Positions 52,422 to 60,596 of a DNA stretch of 64,000 nucleotides are shown piece after piece. Positions within the stretch are counted from its first letter, which is position 1. Every line of letters starts with the position of its first letter. Location: contig NZ_JACXIY010000033.1 in the NCBI RefSeq assembly GCF_014705655.1, positions 1-64,000 of the forward strand, in the 5' to 3' direction. The notes below the pieces were generated by a model, which worked only from the letters and a program-made list of their open reading frames with translations, had not been told where the DNA came from and made no database searches. Source of the DNA: Paenibacillus arenilitoris (GTDB taxonomy: Bacteria; Bacillota; Bacilli; Paenibacillales; Paenibacillaceae). Both the position numbers and the translations under genes were made by a program.

Positions 52422-54437
52422 ATGACTCCACGCAATGTCAAACGAATCATACTCGTAACGCTCGCGGTCGTCCTGCTCGGCATTTCCGTGCAGTACGGCT
52501 TCGGGACTGCTTGGCAATCCCAATATACGTTCGCCATCGCTCCCGCCGCCAAATCCAAGCAGCCGCCCGCGCCTGCCCCAAAAACGGCCAAGCCGCCCGC
52601 CGTGCAGGAACCGAACACGGTCATGACGCCGAAGCCGCAGTCGCTCAGCAATCGCGTCGTTGAGTACCATATCAACGTCTCGCTGCGCGAGGACGCGCGG
52701 CACCTGGACGGCGAACAGACCGTGACCTGGATCAATCCGGGCAAAAAAACGGTGTCCGAGCTCTACTTCCACCTGTATCCGAACGCCTTCCAATCGGACA
52801 AAACCACCTTCATGATGGAATCCGGCGGACAGCTGCGGCAGGACAAGGCTACGTCCGCAAGCCAGGGGCACATGCAGCTGAATGCGCTGCAGACGCTGGA
52901 GGGCGAGAGCCTGCTCCCCCGCCTGCAATACGTGCAGCCTGACGACGGCAACGAGAACGACTTTACGCTGGCCAAGCTCCGCCTGCCCGAGCCGCTCGAG
53001 CCCGGCAAGTCGGTTACGCTTCGGATGAGCTACGAGGTCAAGCTGCCCGAGGTGTTCGCGCGGATGGGCTACTCCGGCAGCTTCGTCATGGCCGGCCAAT
53101 GGTTCCCGAAGGTCGCCGTTTACGAGACCGCCGGCACGAGGGGCCGCACGTCCGAAGGCTGGAACGTGCATCAGTACCACGGCAACTCCGAGTTTTACAG
53201 CGACTTCGGCATTTACAGCGTCCGAATCCAGGTGCCGGAGGCTTACACCGTCGCCGCGACCGGCTTCCAGACGAAGCCGATCGAGGTGAAGAACGAGGCG
53301 AAGGTGTATCAATTTTACGCCGACGACGTCCATGATTTTGCTTGGGCTGCTTCGCCCGATTTCGTCTACGAGGAAGCGGCCTACTCCGATACCGGCATCC
53401 CCGGCGTCCGGATCAAGCTTTACCTCGATCCGTCCCATGCGGCGCTCAAGGACCGCTATATGCACGCGGCCAAGTCCGCCTTGTCCAACTATGCGAAGTG
53501 GTACGGCCAATACCCGTACACCACGCTGTCGATCGTCGTGCCGCCCAAGGGAGCCGGAGGCGCCGGAGGCATGGAGTACCCGACGCTCGTGACCGCCTTC
53601 AGCGCCGAGAAGCCGAATCCCGGCTACGACCTCGAGCGGACGGTCGTGCACGAGATCGGCCACCAGTACTGGTACGGCATGGTCGCCTCGAACGAGTTCG
53701 AGGAAGCGTGGCTCGACGAAGGCTTCACCTCCTACGCGGAGGACAAAGTGATGGAGGCCGCCTACGGGCTGACGCCCAACCTGCGGCTCGAAGCCAGCTA
53801 CATGACGGACCCGGCGCCGCTGAAGCAGCCCTCCTGGGCTTACGGCAGCCATACGCAATACGCCGAGAACGTCTATATGCGGGCCAAGCTCGTGCTGGTC
53901 GGCATCGAGAACCAGGTCGGCACCCGGACGATGCAGAAAATATTGCGGACCTACTTCCAGAAATATAAATTCAAGCACCCGTCCACCGCCGATTTTCAGC
54001 GCGTCGTCGAGCAGGTGACGAAGACCAAGTGGCATGATTACTTCAGCCAGTACGTATACGACGACCAGATGGCCGACTTCTCCGTCGAAGCCATTCACGT
54101 AAGGCCGGTGAAGGAGGACGGCAAGCCGATGTACGAGTCCGTCGTCCTGATCAAGCGCAACGGCGGCACGAACGGCGAAATCCCGATCGTCATGCAGTTC
54201 ACGGACGGGACGAGAGTGACGAAGAACTGGGCCGCGGGCGAAACCCACATTCAATACAAGCAGGTGCATGACGCTCCGCTCGAGTGGGCCGTCGTCGATC
54301 CGAACCATACCAACGTGCTCGACAACAAAGTGATCAACAACTTTATGCAGGCGCAGCTTCCGGAGAGCTCGCGCGCGAGATGGAGCCTTGGCGCCGCGAA
54401 GCTGATCGAGGGGCTGCTCGGATCGCTGAGCTGGTAA
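52422..54437 (+). CDS. Membrane-anchored M1-family metallopeptidase
   Basis: A 671-residue aminopeptidase-fold protein with an N-terminal membrane anchor (RIILVTLAVVLLGISVQYGF) and a Pro/Ala/Lys-rich linker, then the M1 N-terminal beta domain and the catalytic domain. The zinc motif is VVHEIGHQYWYG (His410, Glu411, His414) with the third ligand Glu433 in NEFEEAWLDEGFTSYAE; GAGGMEYPTLV is the exopeptidase GxMEN-like loop (here GGMEYP), so activity may differ from true aminopeptidases. Start ATG 52422, nine nt after GGGAGGG. Its membrane partner gene follows after 36 nt. Confidence 0.88.
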   Translation: MTPRNVKRIILVTLAVVLLGISVQYGFGTAWQSQYTFAIAPAAKSKQPPAPAPKTAKPPAVQEPNTVMTPKPQSLSNRVVEYHINVSLREDARHLDGEQTVTWINPGKKTVSELYFHLYPNAFQSDKTTFMMESGGQLRQDKATSASQGHMQLNALQTLEGESLLPRLQYVQPDDGNENDFTLAKLRLPEPLEPGKSVTLRMSYEVKLPEVFARMGYSGSFVMAGQWFPKVAVYETAGTRGRTSEGWNVHQYHGNSEFYSDFGIYSVRIQVPEAYTVAATGFQTKPIEVKNEAKVYQFYADDVHDFAWAASPDFVYEEAAYSDTGIPGVRIKLYLDPSHAALKDRYMHAAKSALSNYAKWYGQYPYTTLSIVVPPKGAGGAGGMEYPTLVTAFSAEKPNPGYDLERTVVHEIGHQYWYGMVASNEFEEAWLDEGFTSYAEDKVMEAAYGLTPNLRLEASYMTDPAPLKQPSWAYGSHTQYAENVYMRAKLVLVGIENQVGTRTMQKILRTYFQKYKFKHPSTADFQRVVEQVTKTKWHDYFSQYVYDDQMADFSVEAIHVRPVKEDGKPMYESVVLIKRNGGTNGEIPIVMQFTDGTRVTKNWAAGETHIQYKQVHDAPLEWAVVDPNHTNVLDNKVINNFMQAQLPESSRARWSLGAAKLIEGLLGSLSW

Positions 54438-54473
54438 GACGGCAAGCAACCTGCGTTCAAGGAGCGATAAACC

Positions 54474-55292
54474 ATGAAGACACATTTGCTGCAAGGCTGG
54501 CGGCTGGCGGTCAAGCACTTTTACATCGTCATTCTGCTGTTTCTGTACCAGCTCGTCGCCGGATTTTTCCTGTACCGTTTCATCGACTCGGTCGTTTCTC
54601 CGCTGCTCCGCCGCTACCCGGGCTCCTTCCCTTCCGAGTCGGCCGCGCAGCTCTTCCTGACGGAAGCGCAGTTCCGGCTCTTCAAGACCGATCTCATCAC
54701 GCCTTACCTCTGGATTCTCGGCGGACTGCTGGCCGCCCGCATGCTGCTGACGCCGCTCATCAACGCCGGCTTGTTCTACTCGCTGCAGCAGACGAGGGAC
54801 GGCGGCGGCGGCACGCGGTTCCTCGAAGGCATCCGCAAGACCTGGAAGCCGGTCCTGCTGCTGTACTGGCTGGAGTCGGCGCTCGCGCTGGCGCCGGCCT
54901 GGTGGCTGCTGCCCCGAGGTCTCGACTCGCTCCTGGCGAGCGGCAACGTCCCCGAGCTGCTCGCGGACGTCCTCCCCGGCGCTTCCCTATGGCTGGCATG
55001 GGCCACGGTTCTTCGCCTCCTCTCCCTGGCGGCGCAGTTCGGCGCCGCTTCCGGCGAAGGAATCTTCCGCTCCTTATGGAAGGCCGTGCGGAACTTCCTG
55101 ATGTACGCGGCGATCTCGCTCGTTCTCTGGGCCGCCGGCGCGGCGCTCGGGCTCGTCGTCTCCGGCCTCTCGCTAATCTGGGCCGGCCTTCTCGCCCTTA
55201 TCGTCCACCAAGGCTACCACCTCGTGCGTACGCTGGTGAAGGTGTGGACCATCGCGTCGCAAATCGACTATTTGCAATCCAAGCAGGCTTAA
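54474..55292 (+). CDS. Six-span membrane protein, unknown
   Basis: A 272-residue protein with about six membrane helices (FYIVILLFLYQLVAGFFLYR, YLWILGGLLAARMLLTPLI, PVLLLYWLESALALAPAWWL and three more). The pattern, with LQQTRDGGGGTRFLEGIRKT between spans 2 and 3, recalls DUF975/YIP1-like membrane proteins but no family is certain. AAGGAGCG precedes ATG 54474. It lies 36 nt after the M1 peptidase gene and is probably co-transcribed with it. Confidence 0.8.
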   Translation: MKTHLLQGWRLAVKHFYIVILLFLYQLVAGFFLYRFIDSVVSPLLRRYPGSFPSESAAQLFLTEAQFRLFKTDLITPYLWILGGLLAARMLLTPLINAGLFYSLQQTRDGGGGTRFLEGIRKTWKPVLLLYWLESALALAPAWWLLPRGLDSLLASGNVPELLADVLPGASLWLAWATVLRLLSLAAQFGAASGEGIFRSLWKAVRNFLMYAAISLVLWAAGAALGLVVSGLSLIWAGLLALIVHQGYHLVRTLVKVWTIASQIDYLQSKQA

Positions 55293-55324
55293 CCGCGGCA
55301 TTCGCCATCGATTTGCCAAATTGC

Positions 55325-55373
55325 AACAGGCTGTCCATGAAGGCCAAGAGCCTTGTCGGACAGCCTGTTTTTT
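55325..55373 (+). terminator. Terminator after the membrane protein gene
   Basis: AACAGGCTGTCC (55325-55336) with GGACAGCCTGTT (55358-55369), a 12-bp perfect stem, then TTTTTT. Confidence 0.92.
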
Positions 55374-55677
55374 GCATGAGTATTTTTTAATAATCGTGTC
55401 TGAGCAGCGCGAAAAACGGCCGTTTCTCGCCCGTTCGGCTTGTCCTTGCGCCGTCACTAGGCATGCATAGTCCGGCATATTTTATAACGCATGCACATAA
55501 TTAATGAAATTAAGTCGAGATTTCAGGCAGAAAGCAACATGAAAGTCGGTTATTATTACAGAAAAAACGGTTAAACGCATCAATTAGCCAAAAGGTTACA
55601 TGAGAATTATTAGAATTTGCCAATTAAAGAAGGAGATCCGTGAATAAAATCGAATCCGTATTTTAAAGCAAGAAAAA
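55374..55677. other. Region upstream of the c-di-AMP riboswitch
   Basis: No gene seen. A+T-rich from about 55475. The riboswitch promoter must be here; TATTTTATAACG (about 55479) is a -10-like sequence, but no good -35 was found at the right distance, so it is not called. Confidence 0.35.
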
Positions 55678-55809
55678 ACTGCCTAATTTCCTAGCGGAAA
55701 ACGGGGGAACCATCTTTGGGTGAATTGATTCCGACGTCTGCCTCGCGGCCGGCGCCAGAGGAATCATAGGGGACCTTCAACCGAACCCCACAGCTAACCT
55801 CGTCGGCAT
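55678..55809 (+). ncRNA. Cyclic di-AMP riboswitch (ydaO/yuaA type)
   Basis: The conserved ydaO blocks are all present in order: ACGGGGGAACCA (55701-55712), GGGTGAAT (55718-55725), CCGAACCCC (55781-55789) and CAGCTAACCTCG (55791-55802). The outer helix is formed by TGCC (55680-55683) and GGCA (55805-55808). This class binds cyclic di-AMP and turns off wall hydrolases and potassium uptake in Firmicutes. The next gene is an NlpC/P60 wall hydrolase, as expected. No terminator lies between aptamer and start, so control may be translational. Confidence 0.9.
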
Positions 55810-55828
55810 TGGAAGGAGTTCCACTCAG

Positions 55829-56305
55829 TTGAAAAAGGTTACCGCATTGCTTTTGGGTCTGACGATTATGCTCGCTTTTCAAGCGGGAAGCGTTTTCGCG
55901 GATTCCAAACTGAACGGATTCATCGATGGCGTCATCGGCAGTCCGTACAAAAGCGGCGGAACGACGGCAAGAGGCTTTGATTGCTCCGGTTTTACGACCT
56001 ATGTGTTCGATAAAATGGGCATTGACCTTCCGCGTACATCCGCATCGCAAGCAAAGGCAGGAACGAAGGTCGCGAAAGCCGACCTGATCCCGGGAGATCT
56101 CGTGTTTTTCGACACGGCCGGCGGCAACAACGGCTCGGTATCCCACGTAGGCATTTACATCGGAGACGGCAAGTTTGCTCACGCATCCTCCAGCAGGGGC
56201 GTCGTTACGGACAAACTGAACTCCTCCTACTACGAGAAACGCTACGTGACCTCGCGTCGCGTGCTGGACTCGGAAGCTTTCACACAGTTCGCTGAAGAAC
56301 AATAG
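55829..56305 (+). CDS. Secreted NlpC/P60 endopeptidase
   Basis: A 158-residue secreted cell-wall hydrolase that cuts the D-Glu-to-diamino-acid bond in peptidoglycan stems. Signal peptide (MKKVTALLLGLTIMLAFQAG) cut near SVFA-D, then the papain-like domain with Cys52 in FDCSGFTTYV, His106 in SHVGIYIGDG and His118 in KFAHASSSRG. No wall-binding domain is attached, so it is a minimal enzyme. Start TTG 55829, 10 nt after GGAAGGAG; the site is in a small hairpin (TGGAA/TTCCA) just after the riboswitch. Controlled by c-di-AMP in all likelihood. Confidence 0.93.
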   Translation: MKKVTALLLGLTIMLAFQAGSVFADSKLNGFIDGVIGSPYKSGGTTARGFDCSGFTTYVFDKMGIDLPRTSASQAKAGTKVAKADLIPGDLVFFDTAGGNNGSVSHVGIYIGDGKFAHASSSRGVVTDKLNSSYYEKRYVTSRRVLDSEAFTQFAEEQ

Positions 56306-56360
56306 AGCATCGCCGATGCCTGCCTCCGAACGGGAGCGGCTGCAAGAGCAAGCTCAACCG

Positions 56361-56417
56361 GCAAAGCCGCAGTTGTTTGTCCGCCATTCGACAAACCGCA
56401 TGCGGCTTTGCTGTTTC
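56361..56417 (+). terminator. Terminator after the NlpC/P60 gene
   Basis: GCAAAGCCGCA (56361-56371) with TGCGGCTTTGC (56401-56411), and an inner TTTGTC/GACAAA stem. Only a short T-run (TGTTT) follows. Confidence 0.7.
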
Positions 56418-56476
56418 CATGCCGGACTTGTAGGAAAACGGGTTAATGCCGCGTTTTGGGAAAGGAGCCTACTACG

Positions 56477-57865
56477 ATGTATTTATTTATTCATCGCAAA
56501 GATTTGCGCACGACCGATATGCGAGCGTTCGATTACTTGCGAAGCAAGGATGACGCCGGCATCCATCTGCTCATCCTGGATCCCGCCCTCGTCGGCGGCG
56601 GCCGCCTCACCAGCCACAGCGGTCGCAGCTTCATCGGCCAGGCCGCATCCCTGCTGCTGAGCTACGCCGATGCCGGCAAAGAGCTGCACGTGCTGTACGG
56701 CGAGCCCGAGCGCGTAACCGAAGCGCTCCTGCAAGCGCATCCGATCGAGGAAGTCGTCGTTCACGACGATTATACGCCGTACGCCCGGCTCCGCGACGAG
56801 CGGCTCCGCGAGCTTGCGCGCAAGCTCGGACGGAGCTGGACGCCCGTCGCCGACGCTCCGCTTGCCGACATGACGGCGTTTCCGGCCTATGCCCGTCGTT
56901 CGGGTTCCGTGCCCTATAAAGTATTCACCCCCTTCTACCGGAAGTGGAACCGCTACATAGCAGAGCATTACGGCCCGGCCAGCGACATTGCCGTCGACGA
57001 TCTCGCCACCGTCCGGGAGATCGATCCCGCCGTCGCGGCGGCGTTCGCTCTGCCCGAGCCGGTCGCCTGCGCGCTCGGCGCGAGCTCCGGCGTCGAAGGA
57101 ACCGCGAAGCCGTCGGCGAAGCTCGACCGCTTCATTCGCGAGCGGCTGGCCGCTTACGCCTACAACCGGGACAATTACGCCGAGGACGCTACGAGCGGCC
57201 TGGCCCGATTTATGAACGCCGGCTCGATCTCGGTCCGGCAAGCCTACGAGGCGACGCAGGGACTGCCTGGTGCGGAGAATTGGCTTCGCCAGCTGGCGTG
57301 GCGCGACTTCTTCCTCTACCAGGCGATCTATCACGAGGATTTCTTCCGCTATGAGCATCTGACGGATCTCTCGCCGCTCTCGGACGTCCACTTCGAGGCG
57401 TGGGCAAGCGGCTCGACCGGCATTCCGCTTATCGACGCGGCCATGACGCAGCTGAACCGGACCGGCGAGCTGCCGAACCGGCTGCGGATGATCGTCGCGA
57501 TGTTTTTGACGAAAAACCTGCTATGCCCGTTCACGCTGGGCGAGCAGCACTTCCGGCTGCATCTGAGCGATTACGACAATGCGCAGAACCGCGGCGGCTG
57601 GCTCTGGTGCTCCTCGCTCGGCTACGACGCCGCGCCGTACTTTCGCGTCATGAACCCCGTGTCGCAATCGCAGCGATACGATCCGGACGGCAGCTATATC
57701 AGGCGCTGGCTGCCTCATCTCGCCCATCTGTCCGACAAGGAGATCCATCGGCCGCTTGGCGGCGCGATCGTCGATTTGAAGGCGTCGCGGGCGCGGGCGA
57801 TCGACGTGTACAAGACCATCGTGCTGGCCGGCGCGGGCGACGAGCGCCGCCTTATGGGCAGATAG
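56477..57865 (+). CDS. phr: Deoxyribodipyrimidine photolyase
   Basis: Light-driven repair of cyclobutane pyrimidine dimers with FAD. 462 residues from ATG 56477 (MYLFIHRKDLRTTDM), AAAGGAG upstream; an in-frame start at 56456 has none. The N-terminal alpha/beta antenna domain shows RKDLR and VHDDYTPYARLRDERL; the FAD domain shows YAYNRDNYAEDATSGLARFM (substrate and FAD contact), WLRQLAWRDFFLYQAIYH, LPNRLRMIVAMFLTKNLL and DYDNAQNRGGWLWCSSLGYD with FRVMNPVSQSQRYDPDG. It is the CPD class I pattern. Alone on its transcript. Confidence 0.94.
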   Translation: MYLFIHRKDLRTTDMRAFDYLRSKDDAGIHLLILDPALVGGGRLTSHSGRSFIGQAASLLLSYADAGKELHVLYGEPERVTEALLQAHPIEEVVVHDDYTPYARLRDERLRELARKLGRSWTPVADAPLADMTAFPAYARRSGSVPYKVFTPFYRKWNRYIAEHYGPASDIAVDDLATVREIDPAVAAAFALPEPVACALGASSGVEGTAKPSAKLDRFIRERLAAYAYNRDNYAEDATSGLARFMNAGSISVRQAYEATQGLPGAENWLRQLAWRDFFLYQAIYHEDFFRYEHLTDLSPLSDVHFEAWASGSTGIPLIDAAMTQLNRTGELPNRLRMIVAMFLTKNLLCPFTLGEQHFRLHLSDYDNAQNRGGWLWCSSLGYDAAPYFRVMNPVSQSQRYDPDGSYIRRWLPHLAHLSDKEIHRPLGGAIVDLKASRARAIDVYKTIVLAGAGDERRLMGR

Positions 57866-57947
57866 ACCTTCCACATCGTCGTTAGGAGGTCAGAAAGTGA
57901 GAGTCGTGCTCGAAATTCGGAGTCTGAGCGGAAACTCGAGCTCGCTG

Positions 57948-58139
57948 GGATGATTTGTCTCAGATATTTAGACTACGCAGCTGCTGAGTCCGAACGATGG
58001 GGATTTCGTTTCGGATATTGAAATTAATGCGAGGATTCCTAGGGCTGGGCGGTCGAGTTTTGCCGATTAGTTGCAAATTCTGAGACTATCCGGTCGACAG
58101 AATGGATATCGAGAGGATTAGTTTCAAATTTTTAGACTA
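57948..58139. repeat. Four degenerate, palindromic ~26-nt units
   Basis: Four related units at 57948-57975, 58001-58026, 58064-58088 and 58115-58139 follow the rough consensus GGATTAGTTTCAAATTTTGAGACTA, starts 51-63 bp apart. Units C and D are best conserved; each is an imperfect palindrome (TAGTnT...AnACTA). The 355-bp gap 57866-58220 holds nothing else except the MFS terminator. Confidence 0.6.
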
Positions 58140-58168
58140 GTGCGCGAAATCCGGAGGCTGTGCAAAGC

Positions 58169-58216
58169 CAAAAAACCTCCACAGCCGCTTCTGATGAAGC
58201 GAATGTGGAGGTTTTC
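58169..58216 (-). terminator. Terminator after the MFS (FucP-like) gene
   Basis: Minus strand: AACCTCCACA (58204-58213) with TGTGGAGGTT (58174-58183), inner CGCTTC/GAAGCG stem, then TTTTTT. Confidence 0.92.
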
Positions 58217-58220
58217 TCGT

Positions 58221-59447
58221 CTACGCGGCCTGCTTCGCCCGCTTTCTGCCAAGCACCAGCATGATCCCGAGCAGCAGGAGCATGAAGACGACGAGGGCGC
58301 TGACGTACCATAACGTCGCCGTCACGTCGAACCGGTCCATGAACCAACCGGTAAGCCGCGGGAAGATCGCGCCCCCGAGCCCGCCGCAGGCGACGAGCAG
58401 GCTCGTCGTGCGCTCGGTCATGCCCGGGATGAGCACGTTCGAATAGACGAGGGCGATTCCGAATATGCCGGAGAAGAACAAGCCGCTTAAGCCGACGAAG
58501 ACAAGCATCCAGCTCAGCTGGCCTGTCAGCGCCATCAATAGGAAGACGGCCGAAGCGCCGACGGTAGCGATCAACAGGTAACGGGAGTAGCCCATGCGGT
58601 CGGCGAGCGTGCCCGCGAATAAGCGTCCGAGCACCATCGTTCCCCAGAACAGGCTCAGCACCGACGCCGCGGTCGCCTCTTCCACGCCCGACCTTTCGAT
58701 CAGGATGGACGGCAAATAGTTGGAGAAGCTCATCTCCATGCCCACGTATACCATGAAGAACAGCGCGGATAGAAATAAGAACGGCAGCGCCTTGCGCGAG
58801 TAGCCGAAGAAGGCGGACTTGTCCGGGGAGGCGAGCGCCGCGGCCGTCTCGGCGCCCGCTTGGCCGCCCCCCGCCGCGCGGGGCGCGTAGCTCAGCTGAT
58901 CGTCCAGCTCCCCGAACGACATCGTCAGCCAGAGCACGAACGTAATGCCGGACATCGCCGCCAGTATCGGGAAGGATACCTGCCACGCTTCATGCCGGAT
59001 CAAGTAAGCCGCCGCGATCGGAATAAGCAGCGCTCCTACGCCGAAGAACGTTTCCAGCCGGCTCATCGCCGACGCCTTGCCGTTCTTCGCCATATCGATG
59101 ATCATCGCCCCGACGACCGCTTCCGTCATGCCGAAGCCGACGCCGGCCAGCGGCGCAATCGCGAGCATCCATCCCCACGGCAGCAGCAGGCTGTAAGCCG
59201 CCTCGCTGACGGTCAGAATGCCGATCGCGATCAGAACGGCGGCTCTCTTGCCCACTCTCGCGGTCAGCGACGGGGCGAGCAGCACGCCGACGAGAAAACC
59301 GAGGAACTGATTCATGATCCATTGCCCGCCGTCCTTGTAGGTCAGCCCGTAATGCTCGATCAGCTGCTCGAGGATCGAACCGCCCACCACGTGGGCGACG
59401 CCGATGACCAGATAGGACAGGCAGCCAAGCCAAATTAACTTTCTCAT
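58221..59447 (-). CDS. MFS transporter (FucP/sugar-permease like)
   Basis: A 408-residue transporter of the major facilitator superfamily with about 12 spans. The start MRKLIWLGCLSYLVIGVAHV and the regions LEQLIEHYGLTYKDGGQWIM, GVGFGMTEAVVGAMIIDMAK and GYSRYLLIATVGASAVFLLM resemble the fucose/glucose permease group; the substrate is not known. AAGGAG lies 11 nt before ATG 59447. Stands alone, divergent to a GNAT gene 120 bp away. Confidence 0.88.
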   Translation of the reverse strand: MRKLIWLGCLSYLVIGVAHVVGGSILEQLIEHYGLTYKDGGQWIMNQFLGFLVGVLLAPSLTARVGKRAAVLIAIGILTVSEAAYSLLLPWGWMLAIAPLAGVGFGMTEAVVGAMIIDMAKNGKASAMSRLETFFGVGALLIPIAAAYLIRHEAWQVSFPILAAMSGITFVLWLTMSFGELDDQLSYAPRAAGGGQAGAETAAALASPDKSAFFGYSRKALPFLFLSALFFMVYVGMEMSFSNYLPSILIERSGVEEATAASVLSLFWGTMVLGRLFAGTLADRMGYSRYLLIATVGASAVFLLMALTGQLSWMLVFVGLSGLFFSGIFGIALVYSNVLIPGMTERTTSLLVACGGLGGAIFPRLTGWFMDRFDVTATLWYVSALVVFMLLLLGIMLVLGRKRAKQAA

Positions 59448-59567
59448 GCCATTAAGTTCTCCTTATGTACGCACGGTGGGTCCAGCCAATCTATCTGATA
59501 TAATGAACCTAATTCACCGATATACGCCCGCTAGGCGCGCATCCGGCGATTGGAGGCAGAAGATTCC

Positions 59568-60098
59568 GTGAGCGATAATAATCAAAGCTCCACCTATTAT
59601 AAACGACATCCCCTTGCGATGACCATACGTCCGCTGGAAATCGGCCATGCCCGCGACATTTGCGGATGGACGTACGAGGCGCCGTTCGACGTTTTCAATT
59701 GGCCTTCCTGGGAACACATGCAGAAGGACGGAATCGAATTCGGCGATCCCGTCCTGCGCGAAGAGCAGTATGCGGCCGTTCTCGGCGATTCGCGCGAGCT
59801 TATCGGCTATGCGCAGTTTTTTCCCATCGCCGGCGTCACGAGGCTTGGCTTCGGCCTGCGCCCCGATCTGTGCGGCGGCGGGCTCGGGCCAGCTTTCGTC
59901 CGGGTTATCGCCCTCGAGGCGAGCGAGCGGACGCCGGGCAATGAAATCGATCTGGAGGTGCTGGCGTGGAATACGCGCGCCATACGCGCCTACGAGCGCG
60001 CCGGCTTCCGGATCGCGGATTCGTATGCGCGTCCGACTCCGAGCGGCTACGCCGACTTCCATTGCATGGTGTTCGATCCCGCTTCCGCAGCGGATTAA
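59568..60098 (+). CDS. GNAT-family N-acetyltransferase
   Basis: A 176-residue acetyltransferase from GTG 59568 (VSDNNQSSTYYKRHPLAMTI), 11 nt after GGAGG; the upstream in-frame codon at 59550 lacks a site. Core AMTIRPLEIGHARDICGWTY, the acetyl-CoA loop LRPDLCGGGLGPAFVRVIAL (replacing the common Q/RxxGxG/A), and the AWNTRAIRAYERAGFRIADS motif typical for the end of the fold. Substrate unknown. Confidence 0.88.
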   Translation: MSDNNQSSTYYKRHPLAMTIRPLEIGHARDICGWTYEAPFDVFNWPSWEHMQKDGIEFGDPVLREEQYAAVLGDSRELIGYAQFFPIAGVTRLGFGLRPDLCGGGLGPAFVRVIALEASERTPGNEIDLEVLAWNTRAIRAYERAGFRIADSYARPTPSGYADFHCMVFDPASAAD

Positions 60099-60123
60099 TG
60101 CGGCTGCTCGTCCGTACCGGCGT

Positions 60124-60417
60124 TCAAATGAGCCGTATAATGTGGATCACCTTGTCGCCTTGCGATACTTCAATGATATGAAACTTGCTGTTATACGCAA
60201 TATGGCCTTGGCCTACCTCGATCGCCGGATTTTCGCCGAGTCCGAAGAACACGTCGTCCGCCAGCGCTTCCATCACTTCGCGGCGGTCGTCCGCGCCCAG
60301 CGCCTCCCACTCCTCGGGATCCATCTCGAAGAAGGTATAGCTCTCTTCGATTTCGCCCACCGCATCCGTCAAATCCTTCAATATATCCGCATATTCCCTT
60401 GCATGCCGTACGCCCAT
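60124..60417 (-). CDS. Small conserved hypothetical protein
   Basis: A 97-residue acidic soluble protein: MGVRHAREYADILKDLTDAV, then EESYTFFEMDPEEWEALGAD, and a beta-rich end with IEVGQGHIAYNSKFHIIEVS and KVIHIIRLI. I do not recognise a family, though the regular composition and codon use suggest a real gene. ATG 60417 is about 10 nt after AAAGGTGG. It lies between a GNAT gene (convergent) and the divergent motAB promoter. Confidence 0.7.
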   Translation of the reverse strand: MGVRHAREYADILKDLTDAVGEIEESYTFFEMDPEEWEALGADDRREVMEALADDVFFGLGENPAIEVGQGHIAYNSKFHIIEVSQGDKVIHIIRLI

Positions 60418-60523
60418 CGACGTCCAACCACCTTTACGATTCCTATTTTTGTTCCCTACTCTACCATTCTACCGCAATTTGATCATTTTTAACGCTTTCG
60501 CCTTCAAATCGTGCCTTTCGCTC

Positions 60524-60551
60524 TAACTTCGGCATACCCGTCTGACGATAT
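60524..60551 (+). promoter_or_regulatory. Sigma-D-like promoter of motAB
   Basis: TAAC (60524-60527), 16-bp spacer and GACGATAT (60544-60551) match the sigma-D (flagellar) consensus TAAA-N15-GCCGATAT with one mismatch in each element; it is 45 bp before the motA start. Confidence 0.6.
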
Positions 60552-60596
60552 ATAGAAGAAGTAGAGAAATGTCGAAAAACGTATTGGACGGGGTGT

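Noticed and set aside
52401-54518. 705-codon minus-strand frame opposite the M1 peptidase
   Set aside because: Antisense shadow; the plus strand carries the HEIGH zinc site.
57948-58139. CRISPR array
   Set aside because: The units are too degenerate (unit B differs at many positions), spacers vary by 12 bp and no cas genes are near.
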